From assembly GCF_000259195.1 (NCBI RefSeq), contig NZ_JH650760.1, positions 183,219-247,218 on the forward strand: a stretch of DNA of 64,000 nucleotides. Reading direction: 5' to 3'. Origin of the DNA: Pseudomonas donghuensis (GTDB taxonomy: Bacteria; Pseudomonadota; Gammaproteobacteria; Pseudomonadales; Pseudomonadaceae). This document shows, piece after piece, positions 53,274 through 63,618 of this stretch. Positions within the stretch are counted from its first letter, which is position 1. Every line of letters begins with the position of its first letter. The position numbers and the translations under genes were made by a program. The notes under the pieces are model-generated. The model had not been told where the DNA came from. It ran no database searches and saw only the letters and a program-made list of their open reading frames with translations.

Positions 53274-54200
53274 CTATTGTTTGCTCGTTGACGTGTAGCC
53301 AACGAATTCGTTGTGTAGAGCTGCAGTTGCTTCCAAGCGTTTTTCAACATCCGGTCCTAGCTTCTTGCAGACCTCGTTGACCATCAGGTGTACCCACGAC
53401 AGCATCGTCGCGGTGGACTCCCAGAACAGATTGAATTCGGTGGGGATGCGAAACACCTCACTGGCGTTGGCATCGGCCCAGTCACAAAAAGTGTCGGTAA
53501 CCAGGGTTACCGGAATGCCTGCCGCATACGCCTTGCGGCACAGGGTCAGGGCATGGCGGGAATAGCGGCGCGCCTCGAACACCACCAGGGCGCAATCGGC
53601 CGGAGCGCTGAGCAGTACCTCGCCAAAATGCCCGGCACTGCCATCGACCACCTGCACGCCATCGCGCAGGTATTGCAGCAGGTGGGCCATGCACTGGGCG
53701 ATGCCGCGCTCGGTCTGAAAGCCGGCGACGAATACCTTGCGTCGCTGTGCCAGACGCTGGCTGACGGTGTCCCACGCCGGGGTGCGGCTGTATTCGTAAA
53801 CCCGCACCAGCGCGCCAACTTCCTGTTCAAGGCTGCGCGCAAGGCCGGCGGCATCCTTGCCGTGCTGCTGGCGAAATTCTTGCAGACGATCACCGACCAG
53901 CCACGGGCCTTCACCCAGATCGTCCTTGAGGTCATGTTTGAGAGCCTTGAGGTGCTCGTAGCCCAGCGAGCGGCAGAAGCGCCCGACACTCGACTCGCTG
54001 ACGCCGATTTTGGCCGCAAGGCTGGCGGAGGTTTCGAAGGGCAGGTCGGTGAGGTGGGCGAGCATGTAGCTGGCGATCTTGCGCCCGGACGCTGCGGCGT
54101 TGTGCAGGCTGTGTTCCAGGCGCTGTTTGATCGGTTGGCTCACAGGGCGACTCTCGAAGGCGGCGACACGTTGAAACAGAAAATGAATGTTTTCTGTCAT
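53274..54200 (-). CDS. RpiR-family regulator of the D-lysine locus
   Basis: A 308-residue regulator with an N-terminal RpiR helix-turn-helix (SASLAAKIGVSESSVGRFCRSLG) and a C-terminal SIS sugar- or metabolite-binding domain (KVFVAGFQTERGIAQCMAHLL, LVVFEARRYSRHA). ATG 54200 (MTENIHFLFQRV) is used, since the longer ATG 54248 would run through the palindromic operator at 54213-54228. It lies between the divergent dpkA gene and the transporter operon and is placed to control both. Confidence 0.88.
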   Translation of the reverse strand: MTENIHFLFQRVAAFESRPVSQPIKQRLEHSLHNAAASGRKIASYMLAHLTDLPFETSASLAAKIGVSESSVGRFCRSLGYEHLKALKHDLKDDLGEGPWLVGDRLQEFRQQHGKDAAGLARSLEQEVGALVRVYEYSRTPAWDTVSQRLAQRRKVFVAGFQTERGIAQCMAHLLQYLRDGVQVVDGSAGHFGEVLLSAPADCALVVFEARRYSRHALTLCRKAYAAGIPVTLVTDTFCDWADANASEVFRIPTEFNLFWESTATMLSWVHLMVNEVCKKLGPDVEKRLEATAALHNEFVGYTSTSKQ

Positions 54201-54212
54201 CAAGTCAATATT

Positions 54213-54228
54213 TGACAGTTTGCTGTCA
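54213..54228. promoter_or_regulatory. RpiR operator-like palindrome TGACAG-TTTG-CTGTCA
   Basis: A perfect inverted repeat of six bases with a four-base centre, in the divergent gap between the RpiR gene and dpkA. A CTGTCA half-site recurs at 54194-54199. This is the expected location for autoregulation and control of dpkA. Confidence 0.7.
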
Positions 54229-54293
54229 CTGGGGGAAAGTCTGGCCATTGCCCATCGCTGTCGCCCATTCCAAATCCAATAAGGGAGCTACAG

Positions 54294-55319
54294 ATGTCCG
54301 CACGTCCCGACACTGCTGTCGCGCAGATTGCCTTTGCCGACCTGCAGGCCTTGTTGCAGCGAATTTTCCTCGGTCATGGTTGCAGCGCAGCGGTGGCCCA
54401 GGCCCTGGCCTTCAACTGCGCCAGCGCCCAGCGCGATGGCGCTCACAGCCACGGTGTGTTCCGTATCCCCGGGTATGTTTCGACCCTGGCCAGTGGCTGG
54501 GTCAATGGCCAGGCTGTGCCCGACGTCGAAGACGTTGCCAGCGGTTTTGTGCGCGTCGATGCCAACGGCGGCTTTGCCCAGCCGGCCCTGGCGGCGGCCC
54601 GTGCGCTGCTGGTAGAAAAGGCCCGCAGCGCCGGTATTGCCGTGCTGGCGATCCATAACTCGCACCATTTCGCGGCCTTGTGGCCGGACGTCGAGCCGTT
54701 TGCCGATGAAGGCCTGGTGGCCCTGAGCGTGGTCAACAGCATGACCTGCGTGGTGCCCCATGGCGCCCAGCAGCCGTTGTTCGGCACCAACCCGATTGCC
54801 TTCGCCGCACCGTGCGCCGGTAGCGACCCGATTGTCTTCGACATGGCCACCAGCGCCATCGCCCACGGCGATGTGCAGATTGCTGCGCGCAAGGGCGAAC
54901 TGCTGCCTGAAGGCATGGGCGTCGACAACCAGGGCCAACCGACCCGCGACCCGCAAGCGATTCTCGATGGCGGCGCCTTGCTGCCGTTCGGAGGGCACAA
55001 GGGCTCGGCGCTGTCGATGATGGTCGAGCTGCTGGCGGCGGCACTGACCGGCGGCAACTTCTCGTTCGAGTTCGACTGGTCACAGCACCCGGGTGCGAAA
55101 ACGCCCTGGACCGGCCAGTTGATCATCGTCATCGACCCGGCCAAGTCGGTGGGTAATCGCTTTGCCGAACGCAGCCGCGACCTGGTGCGGCAGATGCAGG
55201 CAGTGGGCTTGCAGCGCCTGCCGGGCGAGCGCCGGTTCCGCGAGCGTGAACAGTCGGCAAAGCAGGGCGTGACGCTGACAGTGGCGGAACTTGAGCAGTT
55301 GCAGCGTTTGGCCCAATAG
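54294..55319 (+). CDS. dpkA: delta1-piperideine-2-carboxylate reductase DpkA
   Basis: A 341-residue member of the Ldh2/malate-lactate dehydrogenase-like family. It has the family pattern FRIPGYVSTLASGWVNG, NSHHFAALWPDVEPFADEG with the catalytic His, TNPIAFAAPC, and a C-terminal GHKGSALSMMVELLAAALTG. DpkA reduces delta1-piperideine-2-carboxylate, made from D-lysine by AmaD or AmaC, to L-pipecolate with NADPH. It diverges from the RpiR gene and precedes amaC. Confidence 0.9.
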   Translation: MSARPDTAVAQIAFADLQALLQRIFLGHGCSAAVAQALAFNCASAQRDGAHSHGVFRIPGYVSTLASGWVNGQAVPDVEDVASGFVRVDANGGFAQPALAAARALLVEKARSAGIAVLAIHNSHHFAALWPDVEPFADEGLVALSVVNSMTCVVPHGAQQPLFGTNPIAFAAPCAGSDPIVFDMATSAIAHGDVQIAARKGELLPEGMGVDNQGQPTRDPQAILDGGALLPFGGHKGSALSMMVELLAAALTGGNFSFEFDWSQHPGAKTPWTGQLIIVIDPAKSVGNRFAERSRDLVRQMQAVGLQRLPGERRFREREQSAKQGVTLTVAELEQLQRLAQ

Positions 55320-55335
55320 TGAACTTGAGCACGCT

Positions 55336-55400
55336 ATCGCTGGCAAGCCAGCTCCCACAGGGTTTTAGCTGATCATTGTGGGCGCTGGCTTGCCAGCGAT
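55336..55400. repeat. REP doublet after dpkA
   Basis: Units at 55336-55359 and 55377-55400 in inverted orientation, of the GGGAGCTGGC class with one mismatch, forming a stable hairpin after the dpkA stop. Confidence 0.85.
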
Positions 55401-55517
55401 TACTGTGCACACATGCACTGATCAGTTGCACCAAGGGTAATGTTCCTTGGCCCACAGTACAGGTATCCTCGACACAGCTTTTAGTCCGAATTGTCCTGAC
55501 CCAAGGAGCTGTGCGCT

Positions 55518-56711
55518 GTGTTCAAACATGTCGATGCCTATGCCGGCGATCCGATTCTCTCCCTGATGGAGACCTTCAAGGCCGATCCGCGTGCCGCCAA
55601 GGTCAACCTGAGTATCGGTCTGTATTACGATGCCGCAGGCGTGGTGCCACAGCTGGCTGCGGTGCGCGAGGCCGAGCAACGCTTTGCCGCCCAGCCTCAC
55701 GAAGCCTCGATGTACCTGCCGATGGAAGGTCTGAATAGCTACCGCCAGGCGATCCAGGCACTGCTGTTTGGCGCCGCGCATCCTGCTGTCGAGAGCGGCC
55801 GTGTGGCCACCGTGCAGACCGTCGGTGGCTCCGGTGCGCTGAAAGTCGGTGCCGACTTCCTCAAGCGCTACTTCCCCGAGTCGCAGGTGTGGGTCAGCGA
55901 TCCGACCTGGGACAACCATCGGGCGATCTTCGAAGGCGCAGGTTTCAAGGTCAACACCTACCCGTACTTCGACCAGGCCAGCCGTGGCGTCGATTTCGAC
56001 GGCATGCTCAGCGCCCTGCAGGGCCTGCCGAGCAACAGCATCGTCCTGCTACACCCGTGCTGCCACAACCCTACCGGGGTCGACCTGAGCCAGGCGCAGT
56101 GGCAACAGGTGATCGAAGTGGTCAAGGCGCGCAACCTGATCCCGTTCCTCGACATCGCCTACCAGGGCTTTGGCGAAGGCCTGGCCGAAGACGCCTATGC
56201 CATCCGCGAAGCCGCCCGTGCCGGTGTGCCGTGCCTGGTGAGCAATTCGTTCTCGAAGATCTTCTCGCTGTATGGCGAGCGGGTTGGCGGCCTGTCGGTG
56301 GTCTGTGATGACGCCGATACCGCGCAAAGCGTACTCGGCCAGCTCAAGGCCACCGTGCGCCGCAACTACTCCAGCCCGCCAAGCTTCGGTGCCCAACTGG
56401 TGGCGGCGGTGCTCGGTGATGCCGAGCTCAACGCCCAATGGCAAGCGGAAGTCGAGCAGATGCGCCTGCGTATCCTCGACATGCGCCAGGCCCTGGTCGA
56501 TGCCCTGGCCAAACTGCTGCCGGGCCAGGACTTCCAGTTCTTCCTGCGCCAGCGCGGCATGTTCAGCTACACCGGCTTCAGCGTCGAGCAGGTGCGCCGC
56601 TTGCGTGACGAGTTCGGTGTGTACCTGATCGACAGTGGCCGGGTGTGCATGGCCGGCTTGCGTCCGGACAACCTGCAGCAGGTGGCCAAGGCCTTCGCTG
56701 CGGTTCAGTAA
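55518..56711 (+). CDS. amaC: aromatic amino acid / D-lysine aminotransferase, AmaC-like
   Basis: A 397-residue PLP aminotransferase of the aspartate/aromatic type. The PLP lysine is Lys247 in [17 protein letters not shown], with [17 protein letters not shown] and RRNYSSPP motifs and the terminal arginine region. GTG 55518 has AAGGAG nine bases upstream. In P. putida AmaC converts D-lysine to the keto acid that cyclises to delta1-piperideine-2-carboxylate; the same gene is also called aromatic aminotransferase (TyrB-like). Either reading fits its neighbours dpkA and an amino acid transporter. Confidence 0.88.
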   Translation: MFKHVDAYAGDPILSLMETFKADPRAAKVNLSIGLYYDAAGVVPQLAAVREAEQRFAAQPHEASMYLPMEGLNSYRQAIQALLFGAAHPAVESGRVATVQTVGGSGALKVGADFLKRYFPESQVWVSDPTWDNHRAIFEGAGFKVNTYPYFDQASRGVDFDGMLSALQGLPSNSIVLLHPCCHNPTGVDLSQAQWQQVIEVVKARNLIPFLDIAYQGFGEGLAEDAYAIREAARAGVPCLVSNSFSKIFSLYGERVGGLSVVCDDADTAQSVLGQLKATVRRNYSSPPSFGAQLVAAVLGDAELNAQWQAEVEQMRLRILDMRQALVDALAKLLPGQDFQFFLRQRGMFSYTGFSVEQVRRLRDEFGVYLIDSGRVCMAGLRPDNLQQVAKAFAAVQ

Positions 56712-56720
56712 GCAAAACCT

Positions 56721-56775
56721 ATCGCGGGTCAAGCCCGCTCCTACACCATTCGTAGGAGCGGGCTTGACCCGCGAT
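56721..56775. repeat. REP doublet after amaC
   Basis: Perfect 24-base arms 56721-56744 and 56752-56775 with a seven-base loop, of the GGAGCGGGCTTGACCCGCGAT class. Confidence 0.9.
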
Positions 56776-56844
56776 GCTTTTAGCCCAAGGTGCAACCACT
56801 CCTCGGCCAGGGCTTTGCAAGTGCAACCAAACGGCGCACAATCG

Positions 56845-56896
56845 CGCCCCTCTTTATATGGTTGAGAGGGGCGAGGCCTCTGTTTCGCCACTCTCA
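56845..56896 (+). promoter_or_regulatory. leader with mutually exclusive hairpins before the amino acid transporter
   Basis: CGCCCCTCT (56845-56853) pairs perfectly with AGAGGGGCG (56865-56873). The same right arm, extended to TGAGAGGGGCGA (56863-56874), can instead pair with TCGCCACTCTCA (56885-56896) with one mismatch. Both stems cannot form together. The pair lies 37-88 bases before the ATG 56933, the usual place of a riboswitch or attenuator. No known riboswitch consensus was recognised. Confidence 0.55.
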
Positions 56897-56932
56897 GCCC
56901 TGTTGCAGTCTTGCGAGTGGAGTTGCACCCGG

Positions 56933-58210
56933 ATGAATGAGCAGGCCCCAAGCGTTGAACAACGCTTTGAATCAACCCCCGCCGCCCTCGGCAGCTGGGC
57001 CCGTCAGGACACCACCTGGATGCTGGGCCTGTTTGGCACGGCGATTGGCGCCGGGACCCTGTTCCTGCCGATCAACGCCGGCCTTGGCGGCTTCTGGCCA
57101 CTGCTGGTCCTGGCGCTGCTGGCTTTTCCGATGACGTACTATGCGCACCGCGGCCTGACCCGCTTCGTGCTCTCCGGGCGCGATGGCGCCGACATCACCG
57201 ACGTGGTCGAAGAGCATTTCGGCCTCAGCGCCGGTGCCCTGATCACGCTGCTGTATTTCTTCGCCATCTTCCCGATCCTGCTGATCTACAGCGTGGCGCT
57301 GACCAACACGGTCGGCAGTTTCATGGAACACCAGCTGCACATCGAGCCGCCACCGCGCGCGGTGCTGTCCTTCGTGCTGATCCTCGGGTTGCTGGCCATC
57401 GTGCGCTGCGGCGAGCAGGCCACGGTCAAGGTCATGAGCTGGCTGGTCTATCCGTTCATCGTTGCCCTGGCATTCCTGGCGGTGTTCCTGATCCCGCACT
57501 GGAGCGGCGGCATCCTCACTACCGCCACTGAAGTGCCTTCGGGTTCGGCGTTCCTGCACACCCTGTGGCTGGCGATCCCGGTGATGGTCTTCTCGTTCAA
57601 CCATTCGCCAATCATTTCGGCGTTCGCCGTTGACCAGAAACGTCGCTATGGCGTGCACGCCGACGAGCGCAGCGGGCAGATCCTGTGCCGCGCCCACCTG
57701 CTGATGGTGGCCATGGTGATGTTCTTCGTGTTCAGCTGCGTACTGACCTTGACCCCGGCGCAACTGGCCGAAGCCAAGGCACAGAACCTGTCGATCCTGT
57801 CGTACCTGGCCAACCACTTCAGCAACCCGACCATCGCCTTTGCCGCGCCGCTGATTGCCTTCATCGCCATCGCCAAGTCGTTCCTGGGCCACTACATCGG
57901 TGCCAGCGAAGGCCTCAAGGGCCTGATCGTCAAGACCGGCAAGCGTCCGGGCGCCAAGGCCCTGGACCGCATGACCGCGGCCTTCATGCTGGTGATCTGC
58001 TGGATTGTCGCCACCCTCAACCCGAGCATTCTCGGCATGATCGAGACCCTTGGTGGCCCGGTGATCGCTGCGATCCTGTTCCTGATGCCGATGTACGCCA
58101 TCCGCAAGGTGCCGGCCATGAGCAAGTACCGCGGGCAGATGTCCAACGTCTTCGTCGTCGCCGTGGGCCTGGTGGCCATCTCGGCGCTGGTTTACTCGCT
58201 GCTGAGCTGA
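56933..58210 (+). CDS. HAAAP-family amino acid transporter
   Basis: A 425-residue permease with about eleven helices of the hydroxy/aromatic amino acid permease family (TnaB/SdaC-like). Motifs include MLGLFGTAIGAGTLFLPINAG and MVFSFNHSPIISAF. ATG 56933 has GGAG upstream; the longer frame start at 56774 begins inside the REP. It is the next gene after amaC, so aromatic amino acid or related uptake is a likely role. Its leader carries two competing hairpins. Confidence 0.9.
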   Translation: MNEQAPSVEQRFESTPAALGSWARQDTTWMLGLFGTAIGAGTLFLPINAGLGGFWPLLVLALLAFPMTYYAHRGLTRFVLSGRDGADITDVVEEHFGLSAGALITLLYFFAIFPILLIYSVALTNTVGSFMEHQLHIEPPPRAVLSFVLILGLLAIVRCGEQATVKVMSWLVYPFIVALAFLAVFLIPHWSGGILTTATEVPSGSAFLHTLWLAIPVMVFSFNHSPIISAFAVDQKRRYGVHADERSGQILCRAHLLMVAMVMFFVFSCVLTLTPAQLAEAKAQNLSILSYLANHFSNPTIAFAAPLIAFIAIAKSFLGHYIGASEGLKGLIVKTGKRPGAKALDRMTAAFMLVICWIVATLNPSILGMIETLGGPVIAAILFLMPMYAIRKVPAMSKYRGQMSNVFVVAVGLVAISALVYSLLS

Positions 58211-58218
58211 ACCTATGG

Positions 58219-58247
58219 ATTCGGGAGCCGGCAATCGGCTCCCGAAT
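58219..58247. terminator. hairpin after the HAAAP transporter
   Basis: Perfect 12-base arms ATTCGGGAGCCG and CGGCTCCCGAAT with a five-base loop. No T run follows on the plus strand, so its role as a terminator is tentative. Confidence 0.55.
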
Positions 58248-58370
58248 GACTAAAAATTGTCCACAAAAGTTGTCTGGCAATTCAACAATTTAACATCGGC
58301 CCATAGGTAGACGGGCACTTTCATGCTTAACTCTGGTCCTTTACTCATCCCCCGCATAAGGACTTCGTTC

Positions 58371-58871
58371 ATGGCTCAAGTGACTCTTAAAGGCAACCCG
58401 GTTCAGGTCAAAGGCGAACTGCCGAAAGTCGGCGCCAAGGCGCCTGCGTTTTCCCTGGTTGGTGCTGGCCTGGCCGACGTGACCCTGGCCTCCCTGGCCG
58501 GCAAGCGCAAAGTGCTGAACATCTTCCCAAGCGTCGACACCCCGACCTGCGCTACTTCGGTGCGTAAGTTCAACGCGCAAGCCAGCACGCTGAACAACAC
58601 CGTCGTACTGTGCATCTCCGCTGACCTGCCGTTCGCGCAAGCGCGCTTCTGCGGCGCTGAAGGCCTGGAGAACGTGCAGAACCTGTCGCTGCTGCGCGGC
58701 GCCGAGTTCAAGGAACACTACGGCGTAGCTATCGCCGACGGCCCGCTGGCCGGCCTGACTGCCCGTGCCGTGGTGGTGCTGGACGAGAACGACAAGGTGC
58801 TGCACAGCGAGCTGGTTGGCGAAATCGCTGAAGAGCCGAACTATGAGGCTGCTCTGGCAGTCCTGAAGTAA
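58371..58871 (+). CDS. tpx: thiol peroxidase
   Basis: A 166-residue atypical two-cysteine peroxiredoxin. Peroxidatic Cys60 is in [10 protein letters not shown] with Thr57, resolving Cys94 in [14 protein letters not shown] 58371 follows AAGGA. It reduces hydrogen peroxide and alkyl hydroperoxides with thioredoxin. It is unlinked to katB, but both strengthen peroxide defence in this region. A good terminator lies downstream at 58979-59006. Confidence 0.94.
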   Translation: MAQVTLKGNPVQVKGELPKVGAKAPAFSLVGAGLADVTLASLAGKRKVLNIFPSVDTPTCATSVRKFNAQASTLNNTVVLCISADLPFAQARFCGAEGLENVQNLSLLRGAEFKEHYGVAIADGPLAGLTARAVVVLDENDKVLHSELVGEIAEEPNYEAALAVLK

Positions 58872-58902
58872 TAGCGACCCTGCCGGGGCTGCTGCGCAGC
58901 CC

Positions 58903-58927
58903 ATCGCTGGCAACGCCAGCTCCCACA
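58903..58927. repeat. single REP unit after tpx
   Basis: ATCGCTGGCAACGCCAGCTCCCACA, GGGAGC class, preceded by GGGCTGCTGCGCAGCCC (58886-58902), a short perfect hairpin often seen next to this REP class. Confidence 0.75.
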
Positions 58928-58978
58928 AGGAGCGGCGAGGGCGACGCGATTATTGTTAATAATTGCTAAGAGTTGTTG

Positions 58979-59006
58979 CGGCCTGGCCCTCGTCCAGGCC
59001 GTTTTT
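58979..59006 (+). terminator. intrinsic terminator after tpx
   Basis: CGGCCTGG (58979-58986), loop CCCTCGT, CCAGGCCG (58994-59001) then TTTTT. A textbook Rho-independent terminator separating tpx from mdtA. Confidence 0.9.
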
Positions 59007-59124
59007 ATTTATAGTTCATTACTTTAGCTACGTAAGCTCAAGGTAAAGTGCCGGTAAAGGCGCTTTGCTTATCCGTCTTCAGTGCTTATCGTTCAGCCTC
59101 CTCAAAAGAATTCTTTCCCGCACA

Positions 59125-60408
59125 ATGGTCGATCAACCCATGCTTTCTCGTTCCCGTTCCTCCCGTCGCTGGCTTGTCGGCCTGCTGATCCTGCTGCTGG
59201 TCGCTGGCCTCGGCTGGTGGCTGTGGCCGTCGCCGGTCGCGCAAAAGGCCGCTGCTGCGCCGGGTGGCAAGGGTGGGCGGCCGGGCTTTGGCGCGTTCGC
59301 AGGTCCGGTGCCGGTGCGGGTCGAGCCGGCGACGGTTGGCGACTTCCCGGTGTACCTCAAGGCCCTGGGCACGGTGACGGCGACCAACACGGTCAACGTG
59401 CGCAGCCGGGTCGGTGGCGAGCTGGTCAAGGTCAACTTCCAGGAAGGGCAGAAGGTCAAGGCCGGAGACCTGCTGGCCGAGATCGACCCGCGCAGCTACC
59501 AGATCGCCCTGCAACAGGCCGAAGGCACCCTGGCGCAGAACCAGGCGCAACTGAAAAACGCCCAGATCGACCTGCAGCGCTATCAAGGCCTGTACGCCGA
59601 AGACAGCATCGCCAAGCAGACCCTGGACACCCAGGCGGCGCTGGTCGGCCAGTACCAGGGGACGATCAAGACCAACCAGGCGGCGGTAGGTGACGCCAAA
59701 CTCAACCTCGAATTCACCCGCATCCGCGCGCCGATCAATGGCCGTCTGGGGCTGCGCCAGCTCGACGTCGGCAACCTGGTGGCGGCCAACGACACCACCG
59801 CGCTGGTGGTCATCACCCAGACCCAGCCGATCAGCGTGGCTTTCACCTTGCCCGAATCGGAGCTCAACACGGTGCTGGCGCGCTACCGCAGTGGCGCACA
59901 ATTACCGGTCGAGGCCTGGGACCGCAGCGATGCCAAGCAGCAGGCGGTTGGTGTACTGCGCAGCCTCGACAACCAGATCGACACCACCACCGGCACCCTG
60001 AAGTTCAAGGCCTTCTTCGAGAACCAGGACGAAGCGCTGTTCCCCAACCAGTTCGTCAATGTGCGGCTGCTGGCCGACACCTTGAAGGGCGTGGTGCTGG
60101 CGCCTTCGGCGGCAATCCAGTTCGGTACCGACGGCTCGTTCGTCTATGTCATGGAAGGCGACAACAAGGTGCGCATCCGCCAGCTCAAGCTGGGTGCCAG
60201 TGACGGCGACCTCACCGTGGTCACCGAAGGCCTGGCCAAAGGCGAGCGGGTGGTGCTCGAAGGCACCGACCGCCTGCGCGATGGCAGCGACGTCGAAGTG
60301 GTTAACGACAGCGCCGACGTTCCCGTCACCCCAGGCCAGCACCTGCAGGGCCAGGACAACAAAGAGGCTTCCGCCGCGACCGGCGCTCAGGGCAAGGCCG
60401 GCGCATGA
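59125..60408 (+). CDS. mdtA: MdtA, periplasmic adaptor of RND efflux pump
   Basis: A 427-residue membrane fusion protein. ATG 59125 ([10 protein letters not shown]) is chosen; ATG 59140 or an upstream start at 59065 are alternatives. One N-terminal membrane anchor ([20 protein letters not shown]), then a barrel-sandwich ([22 protein letters not shown]), a helical hairpin ([20 protein letters not shown]) and a beta-barrel. It links the RND pump to an outer membrane channel. It overlaps mdtB (ATGA). Confidence 0.93.
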   Translation: MVDQPMLSRSRSSRRWLVGLLILLLVAGLGWWLWPSPVAQKAAAAPGGKGGRPGFGAFAGPVPVRVEPATVGDFPVYLKALGTVTATNTVNVRSRVGGELVKVNFQEGQKVKAGDLLAEIDPRSYQIALQQAEGTLAQNQAQLKNAQIDLQRYQGLYAEDSIAKQTLDTQAALVGQYQGTIKTNQAAVGDAKLNLEFTRIRAPINGRLGLRQLDVGNLVAANDTTALVVITQTQPISVAFTLPESELNTVLARYRSGAQLPVEAWDRSDAKQQAVGVLRSLDNQIDTTTGTLKFKAFFENQDEALFPNQFVNVRLLADTLKGVVLAPSAAIQFGTDGSFVYVMEGDNKVRIRQLKLGASDGDLTVVTEGLAKGERVVLEGTDRLRDGSDVEVVNDSADVPVTPGQHLQGQDNKEASAATGAQGKAGA

Positions 60409-63400
60409 ACCTCTCGCGGCTGTTCATCCTGCGCCCGGTGGCGACCACCCTGAGCATGCTGGCCATCGTTCTGGCCGGCCTGATGGCTTATAAGATGCTG
60501 CCGGTGGCGGCATTGCCCCAGGTCGATTACCCGACCATCCGGGTCATGACCCTTTACCCCGGCGCCAGCCCCCAGGTGATGACCAGCGCGGTCACCGCAC
60601 CCCTTGAGCGTCAATTCGGGCAGATGCCCGGCCTGACCCAGATGGCCTCGACCAGCTCCGGCGGTGCCTCGGTGCTGACCCTGCGCTTTAGCCTGGACAT
60701 GAACATGGACGTCGCCGAGCAACAGGTCCAGGCGGCGATCAACGCCGCCAGCAACCTGCTGCCCAACGACCTGCCGGCGCCGCCGGTGTACAACAAGGTC
60801 AACCCGGCCGACACCCCGGTGCTGACCCTGGCGATTTCGTCGAAAACCATGCCGCTGCCCAAGCTCAACGACCTGGTCGACACCCGGGTGGCGCAGAAGA
60901 TTGCCCAGATTGGTGGCGTCGGCATGGTCAGCATCGCCGGTGGCCAGCGCCAGGCGGTGCGAATCAAGGTCAACCCCGACGCCCTGGCCTCGGCCGGGCT
61001 GAACCTGGCCGACGTGCGCACCCTGATCGGCGCCTCCAACGTCAACCAACCCAAAGGCAACTTCGACGGCCCGACCCGGGTCTCGATGCTCGACGCCAAC
61101 GACCAGCTGCGTTCGCCCGAGGAATACGCCAACCTCATCCTCGCCTACAAAAACGGTGCGCCGCTGCGCCTGAAGGACGTCGCCGAGATCGTCGACGGCG
61201 CCGAGAACGAGCGCCTGGCCGCCTGGGCCAACCAGAACCAGGCGGTACTGTTGAACATCCAGCGCCAGCCCGGGGCCAACGTCATCGAAGTGGTCGACCG
61301 GATCAAGGCCATGCTGCCGTCGATCACCGACAACCTGCCGGCGGGCCTGGACGTCAGCGTGCTCACCGACCGCACCCAGACCATCCGCGCCTCGGTCAAG
61401 GACGTACGCCACGAGCTGTTGATCGCCATTGCCCTGGTGGTCATGGTCACTTTCGTGTTCCTGCGCCGCTTCAGCGCTACCATCATTCCGTCGGTGGCCG
61501 TGCCGCTGTCGCTGATCGGCACCTTTGCGGTCATGCACCTGGCCGGCTTTTCGATCAACAACCTGACCCTGATGGCCCTGACCATCGCCACCGGCTTTGT
61601 GGTCGACGATGCCATCGTCATGCTGGAGAACATCTCGCGGCATATCGAGGAGGGCGAGACGCCGATGCAGGCCGCGCTCAAGGGCGCCCGGCAAATCGGC
61701 TTCACCCTGATCTCGCTGACCTTCTCGCTGATTGCGGTGCTGATCCCGCTGCTATTCATGGCTGACGTGGTCGGCCGGCTGTTTCGCGAGTTCGCCATTA
61801 CCCTGGCGGTGGCGATCCTGATTTCCCTGGTGGTGTCGCTGACCCTGACGCCGATGATGTGCGCACGCTTGCTCAAACGCGAGCCGGCGATCGAGGCGCA
61901 GGGCCGTTTCTACCGGGCCAGCGGCGCCTGGATCGACTGGATGATTGACTACTATGGCCGTGGCCTGCAGTGGGTGCTCAAGCACCAGCCGTTGACCCTG
62001 CTGGTGGCGGTGGCAACCCTGGGTCTGACCGTGCTGTTGTACCTGGTGGTGCCCAAGGGCTTCTTCCCGGTGCAGGACACCGGGGTGATCCAGGGCATTT
62101 CCGAGGCGCCGCAGTCGGTGTCGTTCACCGCCATGAGCCAGCGTCAGCAGGAGCTCAGCGCGGTGATCCTCAAAGATCCGGCGGTACAGAGCCTGTCGTC
62201 CTACATCGGCGTCGATGGCGACAACGCCACCCTCAACAGTGGCCGCCTGCTGATCAACCTCAAGCCGCATGGCGAGCGAGACCTTACCGCTGCCCAGGTG
62301 ATTGCCCGGCTGCAGCCGCAGGTCGACAAACTGCTCGGCATCCGCCTGTTCATGCAGCCGGTGCAGGACTTGAGCATCGAGGACCGGGTCAGCCGCACCC
62401 AGTATCAGTTCAGCCTGTCATCGCCCGATGCCGAGCTGCTGGCGCAGTGGAGCGGCAAACTGGTCGATGCCCTGCAGCAGCGCCCGGAGCTTGCCGATGT
62501 CGCCAGCGACCTGCAGGACAAAGGCCTGCAGGTGTTCCTGGTGATCGACCGCGACGCCGCCAGCCGCTTGGGCATCAACGTCGCCGACATCACCAATGCC
62601 CTGTATGACGCCTTCGGCCAGCGGCAGATTTCGACCATCTACACCCAGGCCAGCCAGTACCGCGTGGTGCTGCAGGCCGAGGCGGCGTCGAGCATCGGCC
62701 CGCAAGTGCTTGAGCAGATTCACGTCAAGGCCAGCGACGGCGGCCAGGTGCGGCTGTCGAGCCTGGCGCGCATCGAGCAGCGCCAGGCGCAACTGGCGAT
62801 TGCCCATATCGGTCAGTTCCCGGCGGTGATGATGTCGTTCAACCTGGGCCAGGGTGTGGCCCTCGGTGAAGCGGTCAAGGTCATCGAGCAGGTGCAGCAG
62901 GACATCGGCATGCCGGTGGGCGTGCAAACCCGCTTCCAGGGCGCGGCCGAAGCCTTCCAGGCCTCGCTGTCGAGCACCTTGCTGCTGATCCTGGCGGCGG
63001 TGGTGACCATGTACATCGTGCTTGGTGTGCTGTACGAGAGCTACATCCACCCGGTGACCATCCTCTCGACCCTGCCGTCAGCGGCGGTGGGCGCCTTGCT
63101 GGCGTTGATCCTCTCCGGCAACGACCTGGGCATGATCGCCATCATCGGCATCATTTTGCTTATCGGTATCGTCAAGAAGAACGCGATCATGATGATCGAC
63201 TTCGCCCTGGAGGCCGAGCGCAACCAGGGCATGGCCCCTGAAGCGGCGATCTACCAGGCGGCGCTGCTGCGCTTCCGGCCGATCCTGATGACCACCCTGG
63301 CGGCGCTGTTCGGCGCCATCCCGCTGATGCTCGCCACCGGTTCCGGCGCCGAACTGCGCCAGCCGCTGGGCCTGGTCATGGTCGGTGGGCTGCTGGTCAG

Positions 63401-63500
63401 CCAGGTGCTGACGCTGTTCACTACGCCTGTCATCTACTTGTACTTTGATCGGTTGTCGAGGCGCCTTCGCTCCCGTGGCCTGACTGGAGACTTGGTGTGA
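60405..63500 (+). CDS. mdtB: MdtB, RND multidrug efflux transporter
   Basis: A 1,031-residue RND pump with twelve helices and two large periplasmic loops. The proton relay aspartates are Asp401-Asp402 in [12 protein letters not shown]; the N terminus [19 protein letters not shown] is typical. It is the first of two RND subunits that act as a heterotrimer with MdtC. Operon mdtA-mdtB-mdtC, with a 118-base gap containing an inverted repeat before mdtC. Confidence 0.95.
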   Translation: MNLSRLFILRPVATTLSMLAIVLAGLMAYKMLPVAALPQVDYPTIRVMTLYPGASPQVMTSAVTAPLERQFGQMPGLTQMASTSSGGASVLTLRFSLDMNMDVAEQQVQAAINAASNLLPNDLPAPPVYNKVNPADTPVLTLAISSKTMPLPKLNDLVDTRVAQKIAQIGGVGMVSIAGGQRQAVRIKVNPDALASAGLNLADVRTLIGASNVNQPKGNFDGPTRVSMLDANDQLRSPEEYANLILAYKNGAPLRLKDVAEIVDGAENERLAAWANQNQAVLLNIQRQPGANVIEVVDRIKAMLPSITDNLPAGLDVSVLTDRTQTIRASVKDVRHELLIAIALVVMVTFVFLRRFSATIIPSVAVPLSLIGTFAVMHLAGFSINNLTLMALTIATGFVVDDAIVMLENISRHIEEGETPMQAALKGARQIGFTLISLTFSLIAVLIPLLFMADVVGRLFREFAITLAVAILISLVVSLTLTPMMCARLLKREPAIEAQGRFYRASGAWIDWMIDYYGRGLQWVLKHQPLTLLVAVATLGLTVLLYLVVPKGFFPVQDTGVIQGISEAPQSVSFTAMSQRQQELSAVILKDPAVQSLSSYIGVDGDNATLNSGRLLINLKPHGERDLTAAQVIARLQPQVDKLLGIRLFMQPVQDLSIEDRVSRTQYQFSLSSPDAELLAQWSGKLVDALQQRPELADVASDLQDKGLQVFLVIDRDAASRLGINVADITNALYDAFGQRQISTIYTQASQYRVVLQAEAASSIGPQVLEQIHVKASDGGQVRLSSLARIEQRQAQLAIAHIGQFPAVMMSFNLGQGVALGEAVKVIEQVQQDIGMPVGVQTRFQGAAEAFQASLSSTLLLILAAVVTMYIVLGVLYESYIHPVTILSTLPSAAVGALLALILSGNDLGMIAIIGIILLIGIVKKNAIMMIDFALEAERNQGMAPEAAIYQAALLRFRPILMTTLAALFGAIPLMLATGSGAELRQPLGLVMVGGLLVSQVLTLFTTPVIYLYFDRLSRRLRSRGLTGDLV

Positions 63501-63508
63501 TCGGCGCC

Positions 63509-63611
63509 AGCTACAAGCTGCAAGCTACAAGCTGCAAGTGGTCTGGTGTAGGACCGCAGTTGCAGAGGTCACCTCAAACTGCTTGCAGCTTGAAGCTTGC
63601 AGCTTGGAGCT
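63509..63611. repeat. 30-base inverted repeat between mdtB and mdtC
   Basis: The left arm (63509-63538) is a tandem pair of AGCTACAAGCTGCA plus two bases. The right arm (63582-63611) is its complement at 28 of 30 positions, separated by 43 bases. A strong stem-loop could form between the two pump genes and set their relative expression. The sequence differs from the REP families elsewhere. Confidence 0.85.
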
Positions 63612-63618
63612 ACCGTCC

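Noticed and set aside
56845-56932. Glycine riboswitch or other named riboswitch before the HAAAP transporter
   Set aside because: The conserved cores of glycine and other known classes were not recognised; only competing stems are supported.
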